Shown here: in pieces, positions 42,084 through 51,615 of the stretch
How the letters are laid out: the number at the start of each line of letters is the position of its first letter
How positions within the stretch are numbered: position 1 is the first letter of the stretch
Translations under genes and position numbers: made by a program
Virus record (IMG/VR): IMGVR_UViG_3300025168_000102
Span: 1-57,051 of that record
Reading direction: 5' to 3' (one strand)
Length of the DNA stretch: 57,051 nucleotides
From: a virus
The notes under the pieces: model-generated
Databases searched by the model: none
Seen by the model: the letters and a program-made list of their open reading frames with translations, nothing else
Told to the model about the DNA's origin: nothing

Positions 42084-42386
42084 ATGGTATATGATAGTAA
42101 GGAAGATTCTTTAAGAGAGATGGAGAAACTTATGGACTTAAAGGAAGGTGAGTTAGATAATCAATTTACTCAGCTATCTTCTTTATCTTGTTGTACAGTT
42201 ATAAGTCAAATATTAAAAGAAGTAACAGGAGGATTAGCAGTAGCTCCTGCAGCCTTACAAAGATCTTATAGAGGAGAGAAGATAAGAGATTATGTAACTC
42301 ATGTTATTACTGTACTTATGGATTTACGTTTATTATATTTAGAGGATCATAAAAAGAATGAGAACAGAAGAAAACATAAACATTGA
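42084..42386 (+). CDS. Hypothetical protein before TerL
   Basis: 100 residues. DSLREMEKLMDLKEGELDNQFTQLSSLSCCTVISQILKEVTGGLAVAPAALQRSYRGEKIRDYVTHVITVLMDLRLLYLEDHKK: helical. Overlaps TerL by 29 bases. The place is usual for TerS, but the TerS motif is in the gene at 22219. No good ribosome site at 42084, so a later start (ATG 42120) is possible. Role unknown, perhaps a packaging accessory. Confidence 0.6.
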   Translation: MVYDSKEDSLREMEKLMDLKEGELDNQFTQLSSLSCCTVISQILKEVTGGLAVAPAALQRSYRGEKIRDYVTHVITVLMDLRLLYLEDHKKNENRRKHKH

Positions 42387-43914
42387 TTATGAACAAATAG
42401 AATCATTATTATCATTAAGAACATCATTAGATAATTATTCTACAGCTAAAGCTAATACTAACTTCTTATCGTTTGTTAAACGTACAGCCCCTACCTTAGT
42501 ATCTGATTGGAAGATGGGTAAACATATTGAAGTTATATCAGATAAACTACAAAAGATATTAGATGGGGATATTAAAAGATTAATGGTCTTTCTTCCTCCT
42601 CGTAGTTCTAAATCTGTTATATGTTCTAAGTTATTTCCTGCATGGTATATAGGACAACATCCTAATCATGAAGTATTAACTGTATCTCATAGTGATCAAC
42701 TATCATCTGATTTTGGTAGAGCAGTAAGGGATATTGTTAATAGTGAAGACTTCCAGAATATATTTACAGGTGTAAGTCTTAGACAAGATGTACGTGCGGC
42801 TGGTAAGTGGCAGACAAATCAGAAGGGATCTTATTATGCTGCTGGTGTACGATCACAGATTGCTGGTCGTGGTGCTCACATAGCTATCCTTGATGATGTC
42901 ATGTCTGAAGAAGATTCCTTTAGTGCGGCAGGTAGACGGTATGTAAAGGAATGGTGGCCTTCTGGTTTACGTACTCGTATCATGCCTAATGGTTCAATTG
43001 TTATTATTAATACCCGGTACCATCATGATGATTTATGTGGTTGGTTATTAAAACAAGAACGAGAGATGAAAGATTACGTAACAATTCCTTGGGAGGTTAT
43101 TAAGATACCTGCATGGGTTGATGAAGAAACTTCTGATCTTTTAGATCTTCCTGTTGGGTCATCTTACTTTCCTGAGTGGAAACCAAAAGAATTACTTAAA
43201 ATAGATGAAGAAGAAATCAAAGCTACTAACGGTACAAAGTACTGGGAGTCTCTTTATATGCAGAACCCTACTCCAGAAGAGGGTGGTCTTATTAAAAAGA
43301 AATGGATTGAGTGGTGGCCTCATGAAGATCCACCTGGTTGTGATTTTATTATTCAAACATATGATACAGCTTTCTCCACAAAGACAACTGCTGATTATAG
43401 TGTTATTCAAACATGGGGTATCTTCTATGCTCCTGAACAAACCCATGATGGAATTGAAAGTTCAGAAGCACAATTAATTTTATTAGGGAACCTTCGTGGT
43501 CGTTACGAGTATCCTGAACTCAGACGTATGGCTCAAATGTCTTTTGATGAACACAAACCAGATGTTTGTATAGTAGAGAAAAAAGCTAGTGGTCAATCAT
43601 TAATCCAGGATATGCGTAGGGCTGGTCTACCTGTATTAGACTATACTCCTGATCGAGATAAGATATCCAGAGTCTATGCTGCAACTCCTTCAATGGAAGC
43701 AGGAAGAGTATGGTTTCCTAAAGGAAAGAAATGGGCAGAAGAGTTAGTGGATGAACTGATTGTCTTTCCGAATGGAGCACATGATGACCAAGTAGATGCT
43801 ATGACAATGGCTGTTCATTACATGAAAGATTCTTGGAACTTATTACACCCTGATGATCCTGATGCAGAAGATGAACAAAAAAGTAAAAAAAGAGTTGCCT
43901 ACTGGAACTTTTAA
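42358..43914 (+). CDS. terL: Terminase large subunit
   Basis: 518 residues. ATPase: Walker A-like FLPPRSSKS (78-86), Walker B HIAILDD (174-180), coupling motif IVIINTRYHHDD (214-225). Nuclease: TYDTAFSTK with Asp336, VCIVEKKASGQS, AHDDQVDAMTMA. This is the Terminase_6C-type nuclease layout. It cuts and pumps DNA into the prohead through the portal encoded next. Confidence 0.93.
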   Translation: MRTEENINIDYEQIESLLSLRTSLDNYSTAKANTNFLSFVKRTAPTLVSDWKMGKHIEVISDKLQKILDGDIKRLMVFLPPRSSKSVICSKLFPAWYIGQHPNHEVLTVSHSDQLSSDFGRAVRDIVNSEDFQNIFTGVSLRQDVRAAGKWQTNQKGSYYAAGVRSQIAGRGAHIAILDDVMSEEDSFSAAGRRYVKEWWPSGLRTRIMPNGSIVIINTRYHHDDLCGWLLKQEREMKDYVTIPWEVIKIPAWVDEETSDLLDLPVGSSYFPEWKPKELLKIDEEEIKATNGTKYWESLYMQNPTPEEGGLIKKKWIEWWPHEDPPGCDFIIQTYDTAFSTKTTADYSVIQTWGIFYAPEQTHDGIESSEAQLILLGNLRGRYEYPELRRMAQMSFDEHKPDVCIVEKKASGQSLIQDMRRAGLPVLDYTPDRDKISRVYAATPSMEAGRVWFPKGKKWAEELVDELIVFPNGAHDDQVDAMTMAVHYMKDSWNLLHPDDPDAEDEQKSKKRVAYWNF

Positions 43915-43949
43915 GTGTATACTTATAATTATAAAGTGGAGGATATTAT

Positions 43950-46487
43950 ATGGCAATAGAAAAAAATCCTTATGACACGGATAAGACTAATGTTGTTCCT
44001 ATGAACATGGAAGCAACAGAGGAGTCTTCTGCATCTTTTGAAGTAGAACCAGATGGAGGAGTAACTGTCGATTTAGGATCAGAAGAAATTTTAACTGAAG
44101 AAGATGAGCCTATTGGTTTAGGTGAATGGTACGATGATCTATCTGAACAGATAGACGATGACGAACTAGATGATATTGCAAATCAAGTTTATAACAATTA
44201 TCAAAGTGATAAAGATTCCCGGGGTGAATGGGAAGATATGTTTGAACGAGGGTTTGATCTCTTAGGTTTAAAACTTCAAGATGCAACAGAACCATTTGAA
44301 GGTGCATGTACAGCCGTACATCCTTTACTCATTGAGTCAGCAGTTAAGTTTCAATCAAAAGCTTCTCAAGAATTATTTCCTGCTGGTGGTCCAATTAAAA
44401 CTCAGATCATTGGTAAGCAAACTCCTGAAAGGGAAATGCAAGCTAATCGTGTTAAGGACTTTATGAATTATCAAGTCACTGAACAGATGACTGAATACTT
44501 CGATGAGTTTGAAAGAATGTTATTTCATTTAGCATTAATAGGATCAGCTTTTAAAAAGATTTATTATGATGCAAACTTAAAACGTCCTGTTTCAGAGTTT
44601 GTACCTATTGATCAGTTTTATGTTTCATATTATGCTAGTGATCTTAGAAGGGCTGATCGATACACTCATGTAATCTATCGTAGTCCTAATGATCTTAAAA
44701 GGGATATCGCTGCTGGAATCTATAATGAAATAGATTTACCTCAACCTGGTAATCCTGATCTTAATGCAATGGGAGAGAAGATGAACACTATTTTAGGGTT
44801 CTCTCCCTCTAGTGATAATGATCCACAGTTTACATTACTAGAACAACATTGTTATCTAGATCTTCCTTCACCATTTAATGATCCTGATGGAGTAGCCTTA
44901 CCTTATATTGTTACAATAGAAGAAAGTTCAAAACAAGTTTTAAGTATTCGTAGAAACTTTAACCAAGATGATCCTAGTCGAGAAAAGAAAATACACTTTA
45001 CACACTATAGGTTTGTTCCTGGATTTGGTTTCTATGGGTTTGGCCTAATTCATTTCTTAGGTAATCTGACAATGACTGCTACTGCAGCCATGAGAGCCTT
45101 AGTTGATGCTGGTCAATTTGCGAACTTACCCGGAGGTTTTAAAGCAAAGGGTGTAAGGGTAGTTGGTGACAATGATCCTATCGCTCCCGGTGAGTTTAAA
45201 GAAGTGGAGTCAACTGGTATTGATCTCTCAAAGGCTATTGTTCCCTTGCCATATAAGGAGCCTTCCTCAACTCTTTACCAGATGCTTCAGTTTGTAGCTG
45301 CTGCAGGACAAAGATTTGCCGATAGTTCAGAACAAGTTATTTCTGAAGGATCGTCTTATGGTCCTGTAGGAACGACAATGGCACTGCTTGAAGCATCAAG
45401 CAAGTTCTTTAGTGCAATTCATAAACGACTGCACAAATCTCAGAGAGATGAATTTAGATTGTTAGCTTCAATTGATTATGAATACTTACCATCTAAATAT
45501 CCGTATGAGATTCCTAATGCTGATCAGCAAATATTTAGGAAAGACTTTGATGGTCGAGTTGATGTATTACCTGTCAGTGATCCAAACATTCCTTCAAATG
45601 CTCACCGTATGATGATGGCTCAAATGGCACTTCAACTATCCCAAAACTCACCTCCGGGTATGTTCAATCTTGAAGCATTAAATAGAACAATTCTTAATTC
45701 AGCTAACATGCCTAACATTGAAGAGATACTACCACCTAAACAACAGCCTCGTACTCTTGATCCTGTATCAGATATTATGGCTGCAACAAAAGGAATTCCT
45801 ATTGCTGCTTTTCCAGGTCAAGATCATGAAGCTCATATCAAAGTAAAGATGGCTTATATGCAAGATCCAGCTAATGGGGCTAATCCTATTATGCAAAGAA
45901 TTGTTCCTATACTCCAAGCTAATATTCAAGAACATTCAGTAATGAAGTATCAAGAACAGATGAGTGGAGTAACTCAACAGATGGCTCAAGGTTCTCAAGA
46001 TCCTGCTGTTATTGAACAAGCAATGGCTCAAGCTGCTCAACAGGTAATGCAAGCTAATCAAATGGCTGCTCAAAATATGGGACAGTCTATTGAACAGCAA
46101 ACAATTAACTTACAAAAAGATCAGCTTATGTTAGAGAAAGAAAAGCTTGATATAGAAGCTATGAAAGATGCTGCTGATCTTGAGATTAAAAACCGACAGA
46201 TTACTCTTAAAGAGAGTGAACTTAAAGTTAAAACAATTTCAGAAGGTGCAGTAGCATTAATGAAAAGTGAAGAGAGAGAACAAGATCGAGCTTTACAACA
46301 AACTAACGATACGATAAAAGTTTTAACTGATGTTGCCAAAGCTACATTAGAAGATGAAACAAAAAAACAAATGAAGCTTGCAGGAATTCAAGCTGACTTT
46401 GCTAAACAAGAAATGAAAACTGAACGTGATATAGAACTAGAAAATATTAAAACACATAGAGATGAACGACTAGAAGGAGAGGAGTAA
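43950..46487 (+). CDS. Portal protein, P22-like
   Basis: 845 residues, GTGGAGGATATTAT before the ATG. An acidic N terminus precedes a portal core: ESAVKFQSKASQELFPAGGPIKTQ, RMLFHLALIGSAFKKIYYD, ADRYTHVIYRSPNDLKRD, GFGFYGFGLIHFLGNLTMTATAAMRALVDAGQFANLPGG, EQVISEGSSYGPVGTTMALLEASSKFFSAIHKRLHKSQRDEF. The last 230 residues are Gln/Met-rich helix and coiled coil, like the P22 barrel region. Forms the dodecameric DNA entry vertex. Confidence 0.88.
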   Translation: MAIEKNPYDTDKTNVVPMNMEATEESSASFEVEPDGGVTVDLGSEEILTEEDEPIGLGEWYDDLSEQIDDDELDDIANQVYNNYQSDKDSRGEWEDMFERGFDLLGLKLQDATEPFEGACTAVHPLLIESAVKFQSKASQELFPAGGPIKTQIIGKQTPEREMQANRVKDFMNYQVTEQMTEYFDEFERMLFHLALIGSAFKKIYYDANLKRPVSEFVPIDQFYVSYYASDLRRADRYTHVIYRSPNDLKRDIAAGIYNEIDLPQPGNPDLNAMGEKMNTILGFSPSSDNDPQFTLLEQHCYLDLPSPFNDPDGVALPYIVTIEESSKQVLSIRRNFNQDDPSREKKIHFTHYRFVPGFGFYGFGLIHFLGNLTMTATAAMRALVDAGQFANLPGGFKAKGVRVVGDNDPIAPGEFKEVESTGIDLSKAIVPLPYKEPSSTLYQMLQFVAAAGQRFADSSEQVISEGSSYGPVGTTMALLEASSKFFSAIHKRLHKSQRDEFRLLASIDYEYLPSKYPYEIPNADQQIFRKDFDGRVDVLPVSDPNIPSNAHRMMMAQMALQLSQNSPPGMFNLEALNRTILNSANMPNIEEILPPKQQPRTLDPVSDIMAATKGIPIAAFPGQDHEAHIKVKMAYMQDPANGANPIMQRIVPILQANIQEHSVMKYQEQMSGVTQQMAQGSQDPAVIEQAMAQAAQQVMQANQMAAQNMGQSIEQQTINLQKDQLMLEKEKLDIEAMKDAADLEIKNRQITLKESELKVKTISEGAVALMKSEEREQDRALQQTNDTIKVLTDVAKATLEDETKKQMKLAGIQADFAKQEMKTERDIELENIKTHRDERLEGEE

Positions 46488-46490
46488 CTA

Positions 46491-46685
46491 ATGGGTAAAT
46501 CAACAAATCGTGGGTTATCAGGTAATAATGATCAAAGTGAGTCCGTAGGTAACTTTGATAACATACCTTCTTCAGAATGGTCTGTAAGAGCAAAGAGTGG
46601 GATTACAGATGAGTTTGAAAAAAGTACGTGGGCTATTCCAAACCCTACGAAAAAAACTCGTGAGAATAAAGGACCAGGATTATGA
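46491..46685 (+). CDS. Small hypothetical protein
   Basis: 64 residues: GKSTNRGLSGNNDQSESVGNFDNIPSSEWSVRAKSGITDEFEKSTWAIPNPTKKTRENKGPG. Low complexity, polar. ATGA overlap with the next gene. Probably a small head or assembly protein. Confidence 0.6.
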   Translation: MGKSTNRGLSGNNDQSESVGNFDNIPSSEWSVRAKSGITDEFEKSTWAIPNPTKKTRENKGPGL

Positions 46686-46801
46686 TTGAAGGGATTATAG
46701 CTAAGTTTGAAGCTATGCATTGTAAGTGTGGATTATCTTGTAAGTCTATGTGGGTTGCAGTAGCTGCTTTAATTATATCTATTTGGGCTGCCACATCTTA
46801 A
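46682..46801 (+). CDS. 39-residue membrane peptide with Cys motif
   Basis: ATGA start in the previous stop, TAATG end into the next gene. IEGIIAKFEAMHCKCGLSCKSMWVAVAALIISIWAATS: CxC...C before one membrane span. Coupling on both sides makes it credible. Function unknown. Confidence 0.6.
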   Translation: MIEGIIAKFEAMHCKCGLSCKSMWVAVAALIISIWAATS

Positions 46802-47001
46802 TGGATATTTGGGATGAAGTACTACAATCATATAATAAAGAAATTGATACATTAAAGAATTCGTTAGCATCTGGAAGTATAGAAGACTATGCTCACTATA
46901 GACAGTTAGTCGGGTCTATTAGTGGTATAGAATGGTCACGACAAGAAATAAAAAATATTCTAAAACGTATACAACATTCAGATGATGAAGAGGACTTTTA
47001 A
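46801..47001 (+). CDS. Small acidic helical protein
   Basis: 66 residues from the ATG at 46801 (TAATG); an upstream ATG at 46750 would overlap the membrane peptide. DIWDEVLQSYNKEIDTLKNSLASGSIEDYAHYRQLVGSISGIEWSRQEIKNILKRIQHSDDEEDF. This resembles small 'G.a.dY..Y..l.G.i.G...a...i' head proteins of phages. Not assigned. Confidence 0.65.
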   Translation: MDIWDEVLQSYNKEIDTLKNSLASGSIEDYAHYRQLVGSISGIEWSRQEIKNILKRIQHSDDEEDF

Positions 47002-47421
47002 ATGAGACAACCACCATTAGCAAATGCTATTAAGAATGATGAATGGATTGATTCTATAGAAGGAGAACCAAAGGTTATTAACTTACCAAATATTCCAGGT
47101 TATCATATTCTTGTAAGACCTATGACTGTTAAAGCAAAAACAAAGAGTGGTATCTTTATTCCTGACTCTTTACAAGATGATATTGCTTATCTAACAACTG
47201 TAGGTAAAGTAGAAGTAGTAGGAGAGTTGGCTTATGAAGATAAGAATAAATTTCCTAAAGGAGCTTGGTGTAAAGTAGGGGATCATGTCTGTTATGGTAA
47301 ACATACAGGTCAGAAATTATTTTATGAAGGTCAAAGGTTTATCTTAATCTTTGATGATCAAATATTAATGAGAGTAGATTCTCCTGAAGACTTAGATCCT
47401 ACATTTAATTTAAGTCATTAA
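47002..47421 (+). CDS. GroES-like co-chaperonin
   Basis: 139 residues. GYHILVRPMTVKAKTKSGIFIPDSLQDDIAYLTTVGKVEVVGE, KGAWCKVGDHVCYGKHTGQKLFYEGQRFILIFDDQILMRVD follows the Cpn10 order: first strand, mobile loop with a Gly-Ile-Phe-Ile tripeptide, 'vGkVv.vG', 'vk.GD.V.y', 'l.d..il..v'. An extra 35-residue N terminus precedes it. It probably works with host GroEL in folding the capsid protein, as T4 gp31 does. Confidence 0.8.
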   Translation: MRQPPLANAIKNDEWIDSIEGEPKVINLPNIPGYHILVRPMTVKAKTKSGIFIPDSLQDDIAYLTTVGKVEVVGELAYEDKNKFPKGAWCKVGDHVCYGKHTGQKLFYEGQRFILIFDDQILMRVDSPEDLDPTFNLSH

Positions 47422-47425
47422 AAAC

Positions 47426-47455
47426 TTGCCTACTAGGTAAGTAATAGTGTATAAT
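47426..47455 (+). promoter_or_regulatory. Promoter for scaffold and capsid genes
   Basis: TTGCCT (47426-47431, 4/6), 18-base spacer, TATAAT (47450-47455, 6/6), 48 bases before the scaffold ATG. The palindrome-like ACGTAATACGT follows at about +10. Confidence 0.65.
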
Positions 47456-47502
47456 AAACTTTTAGACGTAATACGTTTGAATCGTCAACAACGGAGTAAA
47501 TT

Positions 47503-48495
47503 ATGAGTGAAGAAAAAGAGATTGAAGTAGAAGAAGTAGAAGAAGCTAGTTGGAATAAAATAGAAGTAGATCCCAAAGAAGATCTTAAAGTAGAGGTTAC
47601 TCAAGAAACAAAAGAAGAAGTAGTAGAAAAAGTTGATACTACTAGTGAAAAAGAAGAGAGTGATACTCCTGAACTAGAGGGGATTGAAACTAAAGGAGCA
47701 GAAAAAAGAATTAGAAAATTAATTCGTCAACGTAAAGAACGTGATGAGGAAATTCAAAATTTAATTCAAGAGAAGAGTCAACTACAATCACAATTACATA
47801 ATAAACAAGATGAAGTTGCTTCAAGTGCTAAACATAATATTGAATTAAATTCTAAACAAGTTGATGATAAAATTGAATTAGCTAGAGCTGCTTACTTAAA
47901 TGCTTTTGATAGTGGAGACAAAGAACAATTACTTCAATCACAAGAAATTTTAAATCAAGCTCAATTTGAAAAACAACGTATTGATGAAGCAAAAGTTGCA
48001 TTAATAAATTATGAAAAGACACAGGCAAATCAAAGAACAGCCCAACAACAACAAGTTCAAGAAAAGCCTGATCCTAGAGCAATGAGATGGGCATCTGAAA
48101 ATGATTGGTTTGGTAAAGATCAAATCATGACTTATGGTGCATTAGAGATAGATAAAGAATTAAAGTCTGAGGGATGGGATCCCAGTGAAGACGAATTTTA
48201 TTTAGAAGTGAATAGTAGACTTCAGAAAACTTTTCCTAATAAATTTGAAGGAAAATCTGAAGAATCAAATTCACAAAGTCGTAAGCAGGAAACGTCACCT
48301 GCTCAAGTGGTTGCTGGTACGTCACGCTCTCCCAGTACTTCCAATAGCCGTAAGGTTAAACTAAGTCAAGAAGACATCCGTTTGGCTAATAAATGGAAGA
48401 TACCACTTGAAGTATATGCTGCCGAAAAGCTTAAAGTCGATAAGGCTGAAGGTGAATATACGAATGTAGCAACCAATAAGCGTGGAGGACAATAA
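47503..48495 (+). CDS. Scaffolding protein candidate
   Basis: 330 residues, CGGAG before the ATG. Very acidic N terminus (residues 1-60, Glu/Val-rich), a long coiled coil (about 65-190: KRIRKLIRQRKERDEEIQNLIQEKSQLQSQLHNKQDE), a linker, then a basic C terminus (SRKVKLSQEDIRLANKWKIPLEVYAAEKLK). This is typical for scaffolds, whose basic C end binds capsid protein. Located between portal and capsid genes with its own promoter. Confidence 0.7.
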   Translation: MSEEKEIEVEEVEEASWNKIEVDPKEDLKVEVTQETKEEVVEKVDTTSEKEESDTPELEGIETKGAEKRIRKLIRQRKERDEEIQNLIQEKSQLQSQLHNKQDEVASSAKHNIELNSKQVDDKIELARAAYLNAFDSGDKEQLLQSQEILNQAQFEKQRIDEAKVALINYEKTQANQRTAQQQQVQEKPDPRAMRWASENDWFGKDQIMTYGALEIDKELKSEGWDPSEDEFYLEVNSRLQKTFPNKFEGKSEESNSQSRKQETSPAQVVAGTSRSPSTSNSRKVKLSQEDIRLANKWKIPLEVYAAEKLKVDKAEGEYTNVATNKRGGQ

Positions 48496-48497
48496 TC

Positions 48498-48986
48498 ATG
48501 GCACGGACAGAATCACGTAGTTCACAAGACAGGGACCATCAAACTAGAGAAGAAGTTTATACATTTGAAGAAGAAGATGCTTTAGCTATCCCACAGGAAG
48601 TAGAAGACAGATTCAAAAATCAAGGTATGACCCTTCGATGGATACGAATTCATATACGAGGCGTTGACGATTATCAAAATGTCGGCAAACGTCAAAGAGA
48701 TGGATGGGTGTTCGTAACACCAGATGAAGTTCCAGAATTGAGTTCAACCTCTATCGTGATGGAGACAGGTCGCTATGCAGGTACGGTTGTTAGGGGGGAT
48801 GTGGCCCTAGCAAAAATGCCAGCAGGTCGTGCGAAAGCGAGACAAGAGCATTATGAGAATAAAGCAAACGAATTAATGAATGCTGTTAACAGCCAATTAA
48901 TGAGTAACAATGATTCTCGTATGCCCATTTTTAATACTAGTAAGTCAACCGTGACTAGAGGAAAAAATCCTAAGTTTCAGGATTGA
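48498..48986 (+). CDS. Conserved head-region protein
   Basis: 162 residues. TLRWIRIHIRGVDDYQNVGKRQRDGWVFVTPDEVPEL, GRYAGTVVRGDVALAKMPAGRAKARQEHYENKANELMNAVNSQLM. I recall this type directly after the scaffold gene in marine podophages. No enzymatic motif. Possibly a head assembly or decoration protein. Confidence 0.6.
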   Translation: MARTESRSSQDRDHQTREEVYTFEEEDALAIPQEVEDRFKNQGMTLRWIRIHIRGVDDYQNVGKRQRDGWVFVTPDEVPELSSTSIVMETGRYAGTVVRGDVALAKMPAGRAKARQEHYENKANELMNAVNSQLMSNNDSRMPIFNTSKSTVTRGKNPKFQD

Positions 48987-49020
48987 TCTTTTAGTTTGAT
49001 TATAGAAAGGAGAAAACTAA

Positions 49021-49614
49021 ATGGATACTAAAGTTTCCGTATTAGGTGGACTCCAACCTGCACGAATATATGGATCTGGTGCTAATAGCACTGGTATGAA
49101 AATATTGCCGATTGCTTCAGGAGATGCTCGTAATATCTTTAAAGGAGATCTCGTAAAGACAAGCTTGGGTAATATTGAACCAGTAAGTGCCGCTGCCGAT
49201 TATGCTGTTGGTGTATTCCAAGGGGTTTATTATGAATCCGATGGAGTTCCAAAGTTTAATCAGTACTGGCCAGCTAATACATCAGCTACTAATATACAGG
49301 CACATGTGATGGCAGATACTGATATGACGTATTATGTCATGGCAGATGCTTCGTGTTCGGCTGGAGATATATACTTAAATTTTGCGTTAACTCTTGGGGC
49401 TGGAAATACTGCTACAGGTATATCTGGATTCGGACTTAAGGCTGCAACCAGGGTGGCAACAACTGCACCAGTTAAAGCAGTTGGTGTTAAAGACATACCT
49501 GGAAATGACATCGATGTTGCTACGGAACGTGCGTTCCCTATTATGGCAGTTAAAATACTGCGTAGTAATATGAATATGTTCGATGTTGCTTCTAGTGTTG
49601 TCGGCCCAATTTAA
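49021..49614 (+). CDS. Head decoration protein candidate
   Basis: 197 residues, AAAGGAGAAAACTAA before the ATG. Beta-rich: VLGGLQPARIYGSGANSTGMKILPIASGDARNIFKGDLVKTSLGNIEPV, AVGVFQGVYYES, FPIMAVKILRSN. Repeated beta strands and position just before the capsid gene suggest a cement or decoration protein. No family confirmed. Confidence 0.6.
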   Translation: MDTKVSVLGGLQPARIYGSGANSTGMKILPIASGDARNIFKGDLVKTSLGNIEPVSAAADYAVGVFQGVYYESDGVPKFNQYWPANTSATNIQAHVMADTDMTYYVMADASCSAGDIYLNFALTLGAGNTATGISGFGLKAATRVATTAPVKAVGVKDIPGNDIDVATERAFPIMAVKILRSNMNMFDVASSVVGPI

Positions 49615-49630
49615 TAAGGGAGGATAAAAA

Positions 49631-50566
49631 ATGGCTATTTCAAGAGCTAGTATTGCCAAAGAACTTCTCCCTGGTCTTAATGCCGTATTCGGTCTTGAGT
49701 ATGGGGAAGTTAATAATGAACATGAGGCTCTCTTTGAAGTCGAGAATTCTGATCGTGCTTTTGAAGAGGAAGTAATGTTCACTGGCTTTGCTACTGCACC
49801 TGTTAAAGGTGAAGGAGCAGCAGTCAGCTACGATACTGCACAAGAAACATACGTTTCTCGTTACACTAACGAAACGGTTGCTCTTGCATTTGCAGTCACG
49901 GAAGAAGCTATGGAAGATAATCTTTATGATACCTTCTCTAAACTTCGTGCTCGTGGCCTTGCTCGTGCAATGGCAAACACTAAGCAAGTGAAAGGTGCTG
50001 ATGTCTTTAATAATGGCTTTAGTACTGCACCTGCTTACGTTGGTGGAGATGGCGTTGCTTTCTTTAGTGCTTCACACCCAACGGTATCTGCTGGAGTACA
50101 GTCGAACCTAGCTGCCGCAGCTGATTTATCAGAAGCCGCACTAGAAACAGTTATAACGAATATTCAAAAGATCAAAGATGATCGTAATATTCTAATTGGT
50201 TCGTCTGCTGTTTCATTGCATATACCACCTGATCTGTGGTCTACTGCTGATCAGATCCTACATTCACCCGGCTCAACTGTTGCTGGTGGAACTGGTGATG
50301 GAACTTATGCCCAGAATAACATTAATGCTATTCGTCACATGGGTATGATTCCTGAAGGTTTCTTTGTGAACCGTAGGTTTACCGATACCAATAACTACTA
50401 CATCAAGACTGATGTACCAAATGGAGCCAAGATGTTTGTACGTGTTCCACTACAAACTAAAATGGAGCCTGATTTTGATACAGGTAATCTTCGATTCAAA
50501 GCTCGTGAGCGTTATAGCTTCGGGTTCTCTGATTGGAGAAGTTACTTTGGAAGTCAAGGTAGTTAA
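49631..50566 (+). CDS. Major capsid protein
   Basis: 311 residues, AAGGGAGGATAAAAA before the ATG. Features of HK97-fold capsids of the Mu gpT-like sort: ELLPGLNAVFGLEYGEV, a long helix (LYDTFSKLRARGLARAMANTKQVKGADVFNNGF), ILIGSSAVSLHIPPDLWSTADQIL, and a C-terminal TKMEPDFDTGNLRFKARERYSFGFSDWRSYFGS, a typical 'd.etg...f..rer...g..dwr' end. A terminator follows at once, as expected for a highly expressed gene. Confidence 0.88.
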   Translation: MAISRASIAKELLPGLNAVFGLEYGEVNNEHEALFEVENSDRAFEEEVMFTGFATAPVKGEGAAVSYDTAQETYVSRYTNETVALAFAVTEEAMEDNLYDTFSKLRARGLARAMANTKQVKGADVFNNGFSTAPAYVGGDGVAFFSASHPTVSAGVQSNLAAAADLSEAALETVITNIQKIKDDRNILIGSSAVSLHIPPDLWSTADQILHSPGSTVAGGTGDGTYAQNNINAIRHMGMIPEGFFVNRRFTDTNNYYIKTDVPNGAKMFVRVPLQTKMEPDFDTGNLRFKARERYSFGFSDWRSYFGSQGS

Positions 50567-50577
50567 TATCTAAAGAG

Positions 50578-50601
50578 AGGGAGAGTGTAAAAGCTCTCCC
50601 T
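50578..50601 (+). terminator. Terminator after the capsid gene
   Basis: AGGGAGAG (50578-50585), 8-nt loop, CTCTCCCT (50594-50601), perfect 8-bp stem followed by ACTCTATTTATTT. The T-run is interrupted, so it is probably partial, allowing lower expression of later genes. Confidence 0.7.
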
Positions 50602-50626
50602 ACTCTATTTATTTGAAAGGAATAAA

Positions 50627-50953
50627 ATGGCTACAAATATTAAAACTGCAACAGTTACAGGCAGTGGACAGCTTATAGATTTTTCTACCTCAACTGTACC
50701 AACTACAGCTACAGGTGGTATGGGAGATGTTATTGCAATAGGTACTCGTATTCTAGGAATTACTGCTGCTGTTACTGGTACATGTAATATCACCGATACT
50801 TTTACTTCTGTTAATACAGCAAAGACTCTTACCCGAATTAAATTTGCTGGAACTCATGATGCTTATTTTGGAGAGCAAGGTGTAAAGTTCTTAGGTAAGA
50901 TTATGGTATCTGCTCCTACATCAGCTTCTACTGTTATGGTATACTATGGTTAA
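50627..50953 (+). CDS. Small beta-rich structural protein
   Basis: 108 residues: NIKTATVTGSGQLIDFSTSTV, GDVIAIGTRILGITAAVTGTCNITDTF, KFLGKIMVSAPTSASTVMVYYG. All beta, no charged helices. AAAGGAATAAA before the ATG. Likely head or neck component. Confidence 0.6.
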   Translation: MATNIKTATVTGSGQLIDFSTSTVPTTATGGMGDVIAIGTRILGITAAVTGTCNITDTFTSVNTAKTLTRIKFAGTHDAYFGEQGVKFLGKIMVSAPTSASTVMVYYG

Positions 50954-50955
50954 TT

Positions 50956-51615
50956 ATGCCTAATTATGATTATTTAATTACAGATATAAAGAATACTATA
51001 GAAAATGATTCAACAGAGTTTCAAACTCAGTTGCCTAAAATTGTTAATAAAGCTGAGATTAAATTAACAAATGATTTAGATGATCATGGACTAAATACAA
51101 CAGTATCTCTAGCTGTACCAATTACAAATAATAATCTAACACTTCCTACAGGCACTCGTATTGTCCGTAGTTTTTCTATGATTCAAGATGGGTCAAGAAA
51201 GAATATGTTATTACGTACAATTGATTACGTAAATGATTACTGGCCTGTAAGTGCTAGTGTAGGGTATCCTGTTTATTATGCATATAAAAACAACACTCAA
51301 ATTAAAGTTGTTCCTACTCCTGTGTCTACTTTTGATGGAGAGATTATATATGTATCTAGACCTACGACACTTACATCTACAGGAACCACATCAAATTACT
51401 TTACAGATTTTTGTTACGATGCTTTATTCTCTGCCTGTATGGTTGAGTCTTGTCTATTTATAAAAGATGGTACGGCTACTCAGTTATGGGAAACACAATA
51501 TCAGTATCATATTAATATGTTAAGAAATCAAGCACGTAGAACAAGACAAGATAATATGGCTGTTAATGCTAGTCCTGCTGGTGGACCTGATACATTAATT
51601 AAAGGATCAACCTAA
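50956..51615 (+). CDS. Head-tail adaptor protein candidate
   Basis: 219 residues. YDYLITDIKNTIENDSTEFQTQLPKIVNKAEIKLTNDLD (helical), then GTRIVRSFSMIQDGSRKNMLLRTIDYVNDYWP, VGYPVYYAYKNNTQIKVVPTP, IIYVSRPTTL, CYDALFSACMVESCLFIKDG. This layout is that of phage adaptors placed after the capsid gene. Assignment is by pattern and position. Confidence 0.65.
   Translation: MPNYDYLITDIKNTIENDSTEFQTQLPKIVNKAEIKLTNDLDDHGLNTTVSLAVPITNNNLTLPTGTRIVRSFSMIQDGSRKNMLLRTIDYVNDYWPVSASVGYPVYYAYKNNTQIKVVPTPVSTFDGEIIYVSRPTTLTSTGTTSNYFTDFCYDALFSACMVESCLFIKDGTATQLWETQYQYHINMLRNQARRTRQDNMAVNASPAGGPDTLIKGST

Noticed and set aside
43924-43929. TATAAT before the portal gene as a promoter
   Set aside because: No acceptable -35 box lies 16-18 bases upstream.
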